In this document: piece by piece, positions 53,650 to 62,226 of the stretch
Layout of the letters: each line of letters starts with the position of its first letter
How positions within the stretch are numbered: position 1 is the first letter of the stretch
Assembly: GCA_944322715.1 (NCBI GenBank)
Contig: CALUPT010000002.1
Location: forward strand, 124,001 to 188,000
DNA from: an uncultured Bacteroidales bacterium
GTDB taxonomy: Bacteria; Bacteroidota; Bacteroidia; Bacteroidales; UBA932
DNA length: 64,000 nucleotides
Direction of reading: 5' to 3'
Position numbers and translations under genes: made by a program
The notes under the pieces: generated by a model
The model's database searches: none
Told to the model about the DNA's origin: nothing
The model's input: only the letters and a program-made list of their open reading frames with translations

Positions 53650-55818
53650 ATGCACATTGGCTGGACATACGGCATTCTGTCAGGACGGTCAGACAGGCGT
53701 ACCGGAACAACGGTGCTCCGGACAATGACGGCCGTTCTAATTTCCCTCGGCGCAAGCACGGTCATCATTGCCGGAAGCAGGACAGGAACCGGAATGGAAG
53801 GACAGACAACGGTTTCTTCTCCGGACAGCCTCTCCGGGGCCACGGTCACTGCATGGAGAATGCACGCATCTCCATCGGACAGCATCTCGGGAGAACGGCT
53901 GAAGGCCGTGCAGACCGTAGCGGATGCAGTCCGTTTCTTCAAAGGCATACAGTTGAAGGACTACGGGGGTGTCGGAGGCCTCAAGACAGTCAACGTAAGG
54001 AGCCTTGGCAGCGAACACACAGGAGTATTCATAGATGGGATACAGATCGGAAACGCACAGAACGCGCAGGTGGATCTCGGGAGGTTCTCGACGGAAGATC
54101 TTGCCGCCATCAGGCTCTACGGAGGACAGCAGGACGAGCCGCTGCAGAGTGCAAGGGAATATGCATCCGGAGCTGCCGTACAGCTCTGTTCCGCCATACC
54201 GGATTTCTCCGACGGCAAGAAATTCCACGGCAGGGTACGTCTCAAGGGAGGTTCTTTCGGGACAATATCCCCCTACCTCCGCTGGGAACAGAAACTTGGC
54301 CGGAATGTGAGCATGGCTGCAAGCGTGGAATATCTGAAGGCATCCGGAAGATACCGCTTCCGCTGCAGGAAGGAGTATGTCACGGAAGATGGCAGCATCA
54401 CCGGATATGACACCACAATGACACGCAGCAACAGCGACATACAGGCTCTGCGTGCGGAAGCAGGCCTTTTCGGGAAGGTCAGGGAAGGGGAATGGTCTGT
54501 CAAGGCATATTATTACGGCTCAGGGCGCGGACTTCCGGGCGCCGTAGTCCGCCGGCCGGAACGGCTGTCCATGACAAGCGACAGGCAGGAAGACCGGAAC
54601 ATCTTCATACAGGGAAGTATCAGCCGTCAGGCCGGCAGCCGCTATTCATTCCGTCTGGCTGCAAAATATGCCAACGACCGGCTGCACTACCATAACGACC
54701 CCGCCACAGACATCTCCGCCATGCCTGTGAATGACTCCTATCTGCAGCATGAGGCATATCTGTCCCTTGCCCAGGCAGTGCAGCTGTTCCCGTGGTGGAG
54801 GCTGTCCATCGCCACGGATGTGCTGTTCAATGCCCTTGATTCGGACAAGCGGAACTTTGTCAGGCCGCGCAGGGCGACATTCTGGGGAGCCGCATATACC
54901 GCATTCTGTTTCAAAAGGATAAATATCCAGGCTGGAGCTACATACTGCCTTGCCGCAGATTTCTTCCTCAACCCATTATCCTCAGGGGATGCAGGCAATT
55001 CCGGCCAGACGGGAGGGGTCGGGAAAGGCACCAGGGACATGGTCTCCCCTTCCATATCGTTCAGATATGTGCCTTCAGACCGTATCGGGCTGGCAATATG
55101 CGGTTTCATGAAAAGATCATACAGGCTGCCCACGTTCAATGACCTGTACTATGTGAATACCGGCAATGTCATGCTCGATCCGGAAGATGCCATGCAGTAT
55201 GATTTGAGGATCGACTACGGTGTTTCTCCCGCCGCGGGCTGGTCCCTGTCCGCAAAGGCGGAAGGCTACTTCAACAATGTGCGGGACAAGATAATAGCGG
55301 TGCCGACCTCGAACCAGTTCAGATGGACAATGTATAACATCGGACATGCACATGTCATCGGGGCGGAAGGTATCTTCGGCTGGACATACCGGGCCAATGC
55401 ATGGCAGGTAAAATCCGGACGCACGGACATACGGAAAGGGTTCAGTGCTGGAATGACGGCGGGATACACCTTCCAGAGGGCCATGGACATGTCCCGGCCC
55501 GGGTCATTGACATATCGCGGGCAGATACCGTACATTCCGGTGCACAGCGGCACGGTATCGGCTTTCGTGTCATGGCGCGGCTGGAGAGCGGACTACTCCT
55601 TCATATATACGGGAGTCAGGTACTCCTCTTCCGCCAATCTGAAATCCACCCGGATGCAGCCGTGGTCGACCCACGACATCTCATTGTCCGGAACCCTCCG
55701 GAAAGGATTGGTTGTCCGGCTGTCCGTCAACAACATCCTCAACCGGCAGTATGAAGTGGTTCCCAACTATCCGATGCCGCGGTGCAATTTCATGGTCTCG
55801 GCAGAATACGGTTTCTGA
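53650..55818 (+). CDS. TonB-dependent outer-membrane receptor, BtuB-like
   Basis: The 722-residue protein has a hydrophobic signal region ([16 protein letters not shown]), a plug domain with [18 protein letters not shown] and [20 protein letters not shown], and a barrel that ends MVSAEYGF with the C-terminal aromatic. It lacks the N-terminal carboxypeptidase-like domain of SusC proteins, so it is a BtuB/CirA-type receptor for a small chelate such as cobalamin or siderophore. The following BtuG-like lipoprotein favours corrinoid uptake. ATG 53650 would give a leaderless mRNA; ATG 53725 (MTAVLISLG) is a real alternative but has no basic N-region. No cobalamin riboswitch fits in the 103-base spacer. 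Confidence 0.85.
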   Translation: MHIGWTYGILSGRSDRRTGTTVLRTMTAVLISLGASTVIIAGSRTGTGMEGQTTVSSPDSLSGATVTAWRMHASPSDSISGERLKAVQTVADAVRFFKGIQLKDYGGVGGLKTVNVRSLGSEHTGVFIDGIQIGNAQNAQVDLGRFSTEDLAAIRLYGGQQDEPLQSAREYASGAAVQLCSAIPDFSDGKKFHGRVRLKGGSFGTISPYLRWEQKLGRNVSMAASVEYLKASGRYRFRCRKEYVTEDGSITGYDTTMTRSNSDIQALRAEAGLFGKVREGEWSVKAYYYGSGRGLPGAVVRRPERLSMTSDRQEDRNIFIQGSISRQAGSRYSFRLAAKYANDRLHYHNDPATDISAMPVNDSYLQHEAYLSLAQAVQLFPWWRLSIATDVLFNALDSDKRNFVRPRRATFWGAAYTAFCFKRINIQAGATYCLAADFFLNPLSSGDAGNSGQTGGVGKGTRDMVSPSISFRYVPSDRIGLAICGFMKRSYRLPTFNDLYYVNTGNVMLDPEDAMQYDLRIDYGVSPAAGWSLSAKAEGYFNNVRDKIIAVPTSNQFRWTMYNIGHAHVIGAEGIFGWTYRANAWQVKSGRTDIRKGFSAGMTAGYTFQRAMDMSRPGSLTYRGQIPYIPVHSGTVSAFVSWRGWRADYSFIYTGVRYSSSANLKSTRMQPWSTHDISLSGTLRKGLVVRLSVNNILNRQYEVVPNYPMPRCNFMVSAEYGF

Positions 55819-55833
55819 CTGCTGAAAAATTAT

Positions 55834-55841
55834 TAATTTTG
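55834..55841 (+). promoter_or_regulatory. -7 element of the BtuG-like gene (TAATTTTG)
   Basis: TAATTTTG fits the consensus and stands 21 bases before ATG 55862, just after the receptor stop, so the lipoprotein can be transcribed on its own. Confidence 0.6.
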
Positions 55842-55861
55842 CGGTCCTTAATGACAGACAG

Positions 55862-56974
55862 ATGGAAATGAAGAAGATTTTAACCGGCACAATGGCATTT
55901 GCGGCAGTTCTGGGCGGATGCACGGACATTGAAAGGGACAAAACGGGCGGAATAGTTCCGGCAACAGACGACAGGCTGTACATCCTCAACGAGGGGCAGA
56001 TGGGACTGAACAACGCAACGATAGACTTCTATGATTTCTCCGATGGGTCATATACATCGGATGCCTTTACGGCTGCCAATCCTGATGTCGCGTTCGAACT
56101 CGGAGACACAGGCAACGACATCGCCATCCACGATGGGAAACTGTGGGCGGTCATCAACGGGTCGGGCCTTGTAGAGATCATGGATGCAGCCACGCTGAAA
56201 CATATAAAGTACATAAAAATCCCGACGCCGAGGGACATCGCATTCTGCGGAGACTACGCATACGTCACCTCCTGGTCCGGAGCATACTACGGAGGAGAGA
56301 ACAGGTTGGGAGCCGTCTACAGGATAGACATCAACAGCCTTTCCGAAGCCGGTTCCATAGACGTGGGCTACCAGCCGGAGGGGATAGCAGTAGCGGAAGG
56401 GAAAATCTATGTGGCGAATTCCGGAGGAGTGACGGATGGATACGACAACAGGCTCAGCATAATAGATGCAGACAGTTTCACCCTCGAGCGCAATGTGGAG
56501 ATAGCAGCCAATATATGCGACATCGCCGTAGATGGCAGGGGTATGCTATGGATAAGTTCTCCGGGAGACTACATGTCCGTCCATTCAGGCATCTATACAT
56601 TCAATCCTACGACAGGGAAAGTCGCCGGCAAAGACATAAGGGTGTCATCGATGTATTCGAACGGAAGCCTAATCTATATTCTCGGCAATGAGAACGAATG
56701 GGACTATACGCCGGGAAGCGGCATGTTTGTGCTCACCGTGATAGATCAGGAGGGCGGGACCGTGGCCCGGACAATACTGGATCAGTCCGGAGCTGCAGAA
56801 ATTGAAGTCCCGTACGGGATATGGGCATCAGCCGATGGTGAGACCATCTTCATTTCAGACTCCGGGGACTATATCAACCCGGGGACGGTTTATATGCTGG
56901 ACTCATCCCTGAATCTTGTCCGGACTTTCTCTGCAGGGGTCATCCCGGGACATTTCGCCTTCCTGCCTGTATGA
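55862..56974 (+). CDS. BtuG-like beta-propeller surface lipoprotein (YncE/DUF5074 type)
   Basis: The 370-residue lipoprotein (lipobox LGGC, Cys20) is made of repeated blade segments such as GNDIAIHDGKLWAVINGSG, PRDIAFCGDYAYVTSW, EGIAVAEGKIYVANSGG and CDIAVDGRGMLWISS, the pattern of a seven-bladed propeller of the YncE/DUF5074 group. In Bacteroides, proteins of this type encoded next to BtuB (BtuG) bind vitamin B12 tightly at the surface and hand it to the receptor. Position directly after a BtuB-like gene supports that reading. Whether this one binds a corrinoid or another ligand is not shown by the sequence. A weak hairpin (56981-57012) follows. Confidence 0.78.
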   Translation: MEMKKILTGTMAFAAVLGGCTDIERDKTGGIVPATDDRLYILNEGQMGLNNATIDFYDFSDGSYTSDAFTAANPDVAFELGDTGNDIAIHDGKLWAVINGSGLVEIMDAATLKHIKYIKIPTPRDIAFCGDYAYVTSWSGAYYGGENRLGAVYRIDINSLSEAGSIDVGYQPEGIAVAEGKIYVANSGGVTDGYDNRLSIIDADSFTLERNVEIAANICDIAVDGRGMLWISSPGDYMSVHSGIYTFNPTTGKVAGKDIRVSSMYSNGSLIYILGNENEWDYTPGSGMFVLTVIDQEGGTVARTILDQSGAAEIEVPYGIWASADGETIFISDSGDYINPGTVYMLDSSLNLVRTFSAGVIPGHFAFLPV

Positions 56975-56980
56975 CAGCCA

Positions 56981-57012
56981 TATTCCGCCGCACCCCGGTC
57001 CGTGCCGGAATA
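56981..57012 (+). terminator. Hairpin after the BtuG-like gene, possible terminator
   Basis: TATTCCG pairs with CGGAATA, and GCAC with GTGC inside, with a two-base bulge. There is no T-run, so termination is uncertain. Confidence 0.35.
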
Positions 57013-57049
57013 CGGGAATTGACCAGAAACTCTGAAAACAAACTATGCC

Positions 57050-57772
57050 ATGAAAAAAATCGATATCGGGAACTGGAGCAGAAGACAGCAGTGGGAGCAT
57101 TTCAGCAAGCTGGGCTTCCCTTTCTACCATGTGAGCTTCTATATTGATGTGACCCAGGCCTACAGTTTCGCCAAACTGCACGGGGTATCATTCTACCATA
57201 CCATCTGCTATCTTGTCACTGCCACGATGAACGACATCGAGAATTTCAGATACAGGATACACGAGGATGGAGTATATCTGCTGGACAGATGCCATCCGAG
57301 CTTCACGGTTCTGCAGCCCGGATGCACCGAATTCCAGATAATGAACTGCCGTATGGAGGATTCGGTCGAAGAATTCTGCGCCAGGGCCGCAGCTATCTGG
57401 AAAGAAATATGCAGCAGAGGACCGCAGGAAAGGGAATTCCTGTGCGGAGACACGGACATTCCGGAAGAAGAATGCTATTTCCTGTCGTGCCTGCCATGGA
57501 TCGATGCCACAGGGATGTGCAGCGAACGTGGTCTGGATACTTCAGATTCAATTCCGAGAGTGTCATGGGGACGATATACGAGGATGGACAGAGGTGATGA
57601 CTATACCCCGAAACTGAAAGACTGGTTAGGGCTTACAGGACAGGAACATCCCGTACGGCAAGGCCGGAGACTGTGGATAAATATGACCGTGGATGTGAAC
57701 CACCGTCTTGTGGACGGATATCACATCGGGCTGTTCTCCACCCTTCTCCAGGAGACCATCGACCGCCTTTAG
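57050..57772 (+). CDS. Chloramphenicol acetyltransferase-family (CAT-fold) acyltransferase
   Basis: The 240-residue protein has the CAT layout: an early KIDIGNWSRRQQWEHF, FYHTICYLVTATMN near residue 48 and a C-terminal HRLVDGYHIG. The last contains the catalytic HxxxDG (His with Asp-Gly four residues on), so the acetyltransferase centre looks intact, although the usual preceding His is Asn. CAT-family enzymes acetylate chloramphenicol, but many chromosomal members act on unknown substrates and resistance should not be assumed. It is a cytoplasmic protein in the same orientation as the BtuG-like gene, 75 bases on. Converges with the CYTH gene with a 17-base gap. Confidence 0.85.
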   Translation: MKKIDIGNWSRRQQWEHFSKLGFPFYHVSFYIDVTQAYSFAKLHGVSFYHTICYLVTATMNDIENFRYRIHEDGVYLLDRCHPSFTVLQPGCTEFQIMNCRMEDSVEEFCARAAAIWKEICSRGPQEREFLCGDTDIPEEECYFLSCLPWIDATGMCSERGLDTSDSIPRVSWGRYTRMDRGDDYTPKLKDWLGLTGQEHPVRQGRRLWINMTVDVNHRLVDGYHIGLFSTLLQETIDRL

Positions 57773-57789
57773 GCCTCTGGCAGCCAAAG

Positions 57790-58410
57790 TCACTGATTGT
57801 CAGACCGATCGTACCGGGAACTATTTCCGTCCCGAAAACGGTCATGATTCGGGACAGGTGCGTCCATCCACTTCGTACAGGGGCATTCGGACAGCATCGA
57901 ATTGTAATAGCGGCTCTCTCCGGTGACCTCCTCACCGAGCCAGACCGGCCGGCAGAACCTTTCATCCTCGCTTCCGAGCTCTATCTCCGCCAGCACCAGT
58001 CCTGCATTGTCTCCGTGGAACACATCCACCTCCCAGATTCTCTCAGGGCCATCTGCATGGAGGCATCCCCCGAAAAAACCGGTTCCGCCGTCCTGCACGG
58101 TACCGGAATCCGGCGCCGATGCCGGCACAATATACCTTGTCTTGTCTATGACCCCTCCCTGGCACAGGGTCAGAAGCTGACGGGCATCCTCCACAGGAAT
58201 CTCCTTTTCCCATTCCATACGGCTCATCCCGCTGTCCGAACTCCGTCCCTTGATGGTAAGATACGCCCTGTCATCCGCAATCCTGACCCTGACGGTCCTG
58301 CCGCTCTCCCTGCAGATGTATCCCTGCACAAGATGATGAGACTCCACGGCCTCAGCCCTGAAGCCGTCATCCTTCACCAGGAACTTTCTCTCTGTCTCTA
58401 CACCTGTCAT
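57790..58410 (-). CDS. CYTH-domain protein (triphosphate tunnel metalloenzyme family)
   Basis: The 206-residue protein starts with the CYTH signature ETERKFLV and continues RTVRVRIADDRAYLTIKGRS, the tunnel-lining basic and acidic residues of triphosphatase/adenylate cyclase class IV folds, ending with WEVDVFHGDNAGLVLAEIELGSED. Bacterial members hydrolyse tripolyphosphate or have unassigned activity. A Gly/Ser-rich insert near residues 95-120 and a basic polar tail (NHDRFRDGNSSRYDR) distinguish it. It lies 89 bases below nadD on the same strand; the pairing has no known functional meaning. Confidence 0.85.
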   Translation of the reverse strand: MTGVETERKFLVKDDGFRAEAVESHHLVQGYICRESGRTVRVRIADDRAYLTIKGRSSDSGMSRMEWEKEIPVEDARQLLTLCQGGVIDKTRYIVPASAPDSGTVQDGGTGFFGGCLHADGPERIWEVDVFHGDNAGLVLAEIELGSEDERFCRPVWLGEEVTGESRYYNSMLSECPCTKWMDAPVPNHDRFRDGNSSRYDRSDNQ

Positions 58411-58499
58411 TTTTCCAATATTGTTTATATTACAATGTCGGCCGTATGATAACCGGCATATCCATCCTGCTGTATGACAAGGGATTGTTCCCGGAGCCG

Positions 58500-59123
58500 C
58501 TACATCAGATAGGCAGAGGCATCTATTCCCGCCGCGAAGGCCGCCCGGAGTTCGGAAGACGAGATGTCCACCACAGGGGCATCCTCCATCAGCGTTATCC
58601 TATAAATGCCATTGTCCGGACGGGCGCTGCCGGCATCCGGCCCTGCAGCCGGAGTCTGCACCGCCGGTTGTACGCATTCGGCCATCAGATCCGCCCTGAT
58701 CCTGGACATATCGTATCCCTTACGCGGATAGACCGCCACACCATAGTCCGAAAGTATCCTCCCGTAATCCCTCCAGCGGCGGATATCCGCCAGATTGTCA
58801 GCCCCGAGCACAAAAACGAACGTGTTGTCCGGCTCCCTGGCCGCAAGGGCATCGAGAGTCCTTATGGTATATTGCGGAGCAGGCATTTCGAGTTCGATGC
58901 CATCCACCCTGACTTTCAGCTCGGGATGCCGCGCGACCGCCTCTACGGCAGCCTCATATCTTTCACTGCCCGTGTCGGCGCTCACGGTGTCCTTGATAGG
59001 GTTCTTCGGAGAGACCACAAGATACACCATGTCGAAACCCATATCTTCCGTCAGGTATCGCATTATCGCCAGATGCCCTATGTGGAGAGGGTTGAAAGAC
59101 CCCGAATATACCGCTATTCTCAT
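58500..59123 (-). CDS. nadD: Nicotinate-nucleotide adenylyltransferase
   Basis: NadD adenylylates nicotinate mononucleotide in NAD synthesis. The 207-residue protein opens IAVYSGSFNPLHIGHLAIM, the nucleotidyltransferase motif with HxGH, and ends with ISSSELRAAFAAG, matching the ISST-type motif. Between them VYLVVSPKNPIK is typical of NadD. It follows gmk after 59 bases that contain one hairpin repeat, and is likely co-transcribed with gmk. Confidence 0.95.
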   Translation of the reverse strand: MRIAVYSGSFNPLHIGHLAIMRYLTEDMGFDMVYLVVSPKNPIKDTVSADTGSERYEAAVEAVARHPELKVRVDGIELEMPAPQYTIRTLDALAAREPDNTFVFVLGADNLADIRRWRDYGRILSDYGVAVYPRKGYDMSRIRADLMAECVQPAVQTPAAGPDAGSARPDNGIYRITLMEDAPVVDISSSELRAAFAAGIDASAYLM

Positions 59124-59136
59124 ATAACTTCCGTAT

Positions 59137-59164
59137 CAGATTCTTCGCTTCGCTCAGAATGACA
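59137..59164 (-). repeat. Hairpin repeat between gmk and nadD
   Basis: Full copy with ATTCT/AGAAT arms and GCGAAGC core. Confidence 0.85.
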
Positions 59165-59182
59165 ATCACGAAACGACAATAA

Positions 59183-59749
59183 CTACCGGGCGATGAAGTC
59201 CGCAATCACTTTCTCCGCTTCGGCCAAGGCCTTCTGGAGATCATCATTGACAAGCACATAGTCGAACTTCCCTTCCGCAAACTCAGTCTCGGATCTGGCT
59301 TTTGCGACCCTCCTCTCTATCGCCTCCGGAGAATCGGTCCCCCTGCCTTCGAGCCTCCTGCGCAGTTCCTCCACGGAAGGAGCCTTGATGAATATGGAGA
59401 AAGCCTTGTCTCCGAATATCCGTTTCACATTCACCCCGCCCTTGACATCTATGTCAAAGACAATTATGTGGCCCTTTGCCCATATCCTCTCCACCTCCGA
59501 TTTCAAAGTCCCGTAGAAAGAACCGGGATATACCTCCTCGTATTCCACGAAACTGTCTTCCGCGATAAGGTCCCTGAACTTCTTCTCCGAAAAGAAATAA
59601 TATTCCACCCCATCTTTCTCGTTTCCGCGCGGAGCCCTGGAAGTCGCCGAAACGGAAAATTCCAGCTCCGGATGCAGCCCGAGTATATGGTTCACGATCG
59701 TGCTCTTGCCGGCTCCCGAAGGAGCGGAAAATATAATGACCTTATTCAT
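59183..59749 (-). CDS. gmk: Guanylate kinase
   Basis: Gmk phosphorylates GMP to GDP. The 188-residue protein begins MNKVIIFSAPSGAGKSTIV (P-loop), then has SVSATSRAPRGNEKDGVEYYF, the GMP-binding region, and VFDIDVKGGVNVKR. The start at 59749 is fixed by the P-loop distance and by a -7 element 22 bases upstream; an upstream in-frame ATG at 59854 lies on the other side of the promoter. First gene of the leftward gmk-nadD(-CYTH) group. Confidence 0.96.
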   Translation of the reverse strand: MNKVIIFSAPSGAGKSTIVNHILGLHPELEFSVSATSRAPRGNEKDGVEYYFFSEKKFRDLIAEDSFVEYEEVYPGSFYGTLKSEVERIWAKGHIIVFDIDVKGGVNVKRIFGDKAFSIFIKAPSVEELRRRLEGRGTDSPEAIERRVAKARSETEFAEGKFDYVLVNDDLQKALAEAEKVIADFIAR

Positions 59750-59768
59750 ATCCGATTTCCTATTTTCG

Positions 59769-59791
59769 TGCAAAAATACTATTTTTGCACT
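59769..59791. promoter_or_regulatory. Palindromic divergent promoter between gmk and fba
   Basis: GTGCAAAAAT and ATTTTTGCAC form an exact inverted repeat around ACT. Each arm contains a -7 box: TATTTTTG on the minus strand (59771-59778) for gmk and on the plus strand (59780-59787), the latter 177 bases before fba. Confidence 0.65.
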
Positions 59792-59963
59792 GCTTTTTGA
59801 AAAACTATTGCGTTTTTCAGAAACTGCACTGGTTTTTATGTCCGTACCGGTCATGCACGGTTATTGTCTGCCGGTAACAGGGAGAGCGGAGGATGAGGAC
59901 AATGGCAAAATTATTGCAGGCAAAGGGCGGCTTTTTGGATAATTTTCTAAATCATTATAGATT

Positions 59964-60965
59964 ATGGTATCTTACAAAACAATCGGTCTTGTAAACACAA
60001 GGGAAATGTTTGCAAAGGCCATCAACGGCGGTTATGCAATCCCTGCATTCAACTTCAACAACATGGAGCAGCTCCAGGCCATCATCCAGGCTGCTGCAGA
60101 GACCAAGTCTCCGGTAATCCTCCAGGTTTCCAAGGGTGCGCGCAACTACGCCAACCAGACCCTTCTCCGCTATATGGCTGAAGGAGCGGTCGAGTATGCC
60201 AAGGAACTCGGCTGGGAGAAGCCGCAGATCGTTCTCCATCTCGACCACGGCGACTCTTTCGAACTCTGCAAGAGCTGCGTAGACATGGGCTTCTCTTCAG
60301 TGATGATCGACGGTTCTCACCTTCCATATGACGAGAATGTGGCTCTCACCAAGAAAGTTGTTGACTATGCACACCAGTTCGATGTAACTGTTGAGGGTGA
60401 GCTCGGAGTGCTTGCCGGCGTAGAGGATGAGGTTGTCGCAGAACACCACACATATACCCGTCCTGAAGAAGTGGTAGACTTCACGGGCAAGACAGGATGC
60501 GACTCTCTCGCCATCTCTATCGGAACTTCGCACGGAGCATACAAGTTCAAACCGGAGCAGTGCCACCTCGATCCTGCAACCGGCCGTCTCGTACCTCCGC
60601 CGCTCGCATTCGATGTGCTTGATGGCGTGATGAAAGAGCTTCCTGGATTCCCTATCGTTCTTCACGGATCTTCATCAGTTCCACAGGAATATGTCGACAT
60701 GATCAACCAGTATGGAGGAAAGCTCGAAGCTGCCATCGGTATCCCTGAGGAAGAGCTCCGCAAGGCTGCCAAGTCAGCTGTCTGCAAGATCAACATCGAT
60801 TCCGACTCACGTCTCGCAATGACCGCCGCTATCCGCAAGGTGTTCGCAGAGAAGCCGGCAGAGTTCGACCCTCGTAAATACCTCGGTCCTGCACGTGACG
60901 AGATGAAGAAGCTCTACATGCACAAGATCATCAACGTCCTCGGTTCAGACGGCAAGGCCGAATAA
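59964..60965 (+). CDS. fba: Fructose-bisphosphate aldolase, class II
   Basis: This metal-dependent aldolase splits fructose-1,6-bisphosphate in glycolysis and reverses in gluconeogenesis. The 333-residue protein has the zinc ligands in LHLDHGDSFEL, GELGVLAGVEDEV and the GTSHGAYK / VLHGSSSVP phosphate-binding loops; the catalytic Asp is the one in HLDHGD. Arginine is mainly CGT or CGC and valine or serine often GTT or TCT, unlike the AGG-rich neighbours, a sign of high expression. The leader from the divergent promoter would be about 170 bases; a weaker box near 59940 (TAATTTTC) is possible. Confidence 0.95.
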   Translation: MVSYKTIGLVNTREMFAKAINGGYAIPAFNFNNMEQLQAIIQAAAETKSPVILQVSKGARNYANQTLLRYMAEGAVEYAKELGWEKPQIVLHLDHGDSFELCKSCVDMGFSSVMIDGSHLPYDENVALTKKVVDYAHQFDVTVEGELGVLAGVEDEVVAEHHTYTRPEEVVDFTGKTGCDSLAISIGTSHGAYKFKPEQCHLDPATGRLVPPPLAFDVLDGVMKELPGFPIVLHGSSSVPQEYVDMINQYGGKLEAAIGIPEEELRKAAKSAVCKINIDSDSRLAMTAAIRKVFAEKPAEFDPRKYLGPARDEMKKLYMHKIINVLGSDGKAE

Positions 60966-61032
60966 TCAGGACCGCGAATACCCTGCCCAATACGGAGGGT
61001 TACACCCCGCCAGACGGCAGGCATACCGTTAA

Positions 61033-61058
61033 GAACCCGGCGCAGTTGCGTCGGGTTC
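61033..61058 (+). terminator. Possible terminator after fba
   Basis: GAACCCGGCGCA pairs with TGCGTCGGGTTC across a 2-base loop (one G-T pair), 68 bases after the fba stop, but the T-run is missing. Confidence 0.5.
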
Positions 61059-61150
61059 ATTCGTATCATGTCCGCAAGACAATCAACACGGATTTTCCGT
61101 TGATGCAAAATCGCCCTTGCAGTGCGTTCTATTGGGGATTTGGAGAAAAT

Positions 61151-61179
61151 AAAAAAGGACAACCCGAATGAGTTGTCCT
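61151..61179 (-). terminator. Intrinsic terminator of the initiator tRNA gene
   Basis: On the minus strand AGGACAACTC pairs with GGGTTGTCCT (10 bp, one G-T) around ATTC and is followed by six T, starting six bases after the tRNA. Confidence 0.85.
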
Positions 61180-61184
61180 GCGAG

Positions 61185-61257
61185 TAGCGGGGGAAGGACT
61201 CGAACCTCCGGCCTCCGGGTTATGAGCCCGACGAGCTACCAACTGCTCTACCCCGCG
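61185..61257 (-). tRNA. Initiator tRNA-Met (anticodon CAU)
   Basis: The 73-base sequence folds as a cloverleaf with acceptor CGCGGGG/CCCCGCT, D-stem GAGC/GCTC, T-loop TTCGAGT and no encoded CCA. The anticodon CAT is at 61222-61224 (reverse strand). Initiator features are a mispaired first base (C1 opposite U72), three G-C pairs next to the anticodon loop (GGG/CCC) and the A11-U24 pair. It is a single gene with a strong terminator. Confidence 0.9.
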
Positions 61258-61317
61258 ATATTGGATTGCAAAGGTAAGAACATTTTTTGAAAATCCAAAA
61301 TATTTTTCAGTTTTTGT

Positions 61318-62211
61318 CTATTTTTCGGACTTGTGGGCGGAGGATATGACCATGAATGTGATGGCTGCCATTGTGAGCACAATGCCGATGATGACATTGG
61401 TCGTGACCGGTTCGCCGAATGCGACTGCGCCTACAAGAATGGCTGTGACAGGCTCGAAGACCCCGAGGACGGATGCCTTTGTGGCACCGATCAGACGGGT
61501 GGCCACGGCAAGAGTGGCGGTGGATACTATTGTAGGAAGAACGGCAAGACCGGTCAGGCTTGCCCAGGCTGAAACGCTGTCAAGTCCTGCCAGCAGAGAG
61601 TGCCCTTCTGCCAGTGCCATTGCGAAGAATACCGCCGAACCGACAAGCAGGGCGTAGAAAGTGAGCATTGTACCCGGTATTGTCCTTATCTTCGTGCTCC
61701 GGTTGACAACCACAATGAACATTGCGTATGCAAGGGCGGATGCCCCTGAAAGCAGAAGTCCTGTCCATTGGAGCTGTGCGGAACTGTCTCCTTTGCAGAG
61801 TATTATGACTCCTATGAATGTCACGATAATCGACAGCCACACCTGCCAGGTAGGATATACTTTAAGGAATACCATTATAATGGCCACAAGGACAGGATAC
61901 AGGAACACTATCGTCGTGGCCAGCCCGGACGGAATGTATTTGTATGCCTCGAACAGGCACAGGCTGCTGGCGGTGAAAAGCAGCCCGAGGATTATCAGCC
62001 TGATGGTCTGTTTCCCTGATACCCGGAAGTTCTGCCTGCGTATCATAAGCCATAGTCCCAGCAGTATCACTGCCAGGAAATACCTGAAAAAGAGGATACT
62101 CTCTACATTTACACCATTCCTCATCAGCGGTACGGCGAAAAGAGGGTTGAGTCCGTATGTGACTCCGGTAATGATACCGGCCGCATATCCGGCAATCTGG
62201 TTGCTTTTCAT
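61318..62211 (-). CDS. EamA/DMT-superfamily transporter
   Basis: The 297-residue membrane protein has ten predicted hydrophobic helices in two EamA repeats, beginning MKSNQIAGYAAGIITGVTYGLNPLFAVP and with the second half from WTGLLLSGASALAYAMFIVVV. DMT carriers export metabolites or amino acids across the inner membrane; the substrate is unassigned. The start at 62211 is preferred because the upstream frame begins with a TTG inside a hairpin loop. It is leftward and follows hisS after about 200 bases. Confidence 0.9.
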   Translation of the reverse strand: MKSNQIAGYAAGIITGVTYGLNPLFAVPLMRNGVNVESILFFRYFLAVILLGLWLMIRRQNFRVSGKQTIRLIILGLLFTASSLCLFEAYKYIPSGLATTIVFLYPVLVAIIMVFLKVYPTWQVWLSIIVTFIGVIILCKGDSSAQLQWTGLLLSGASALAYAMFIVVVNRSTKIRTIPGTMLTFYALLVGSAVFFAMALAEGHSLLAGLDSVSAWASLTGLAVLPTIVSTATLAVATRLIGATKASVLGVFEPVTAILVGAVAFGEPVTTNVIIGIVLTMAAITFMVISSAHKSEK

Positions 62212-62226
62212 CTGCTCATAAAATTT

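Noticed and set aside
53547..53948. 134-codon N-terminal extension of GH28
   Set aside because: The added part lies beyond the GH28 promoter and opposite the TonB receptor; the lipoprotein signal begins at 53546.
57050..57772. Acquired chloramphenicol-resistance gene
   Set aside because: The HxxxDG centre is present, but there is no mobile element nearby, base composition matches the surroundings and chromosomal CAT-fold enzymes often have other substrates.
60914..61162. 82-codon leftward frame between fba and the tRNA
   Set aside because: No family resemblance; it overlaps the fba 3' end, a hairpin and the tRNA terminator.
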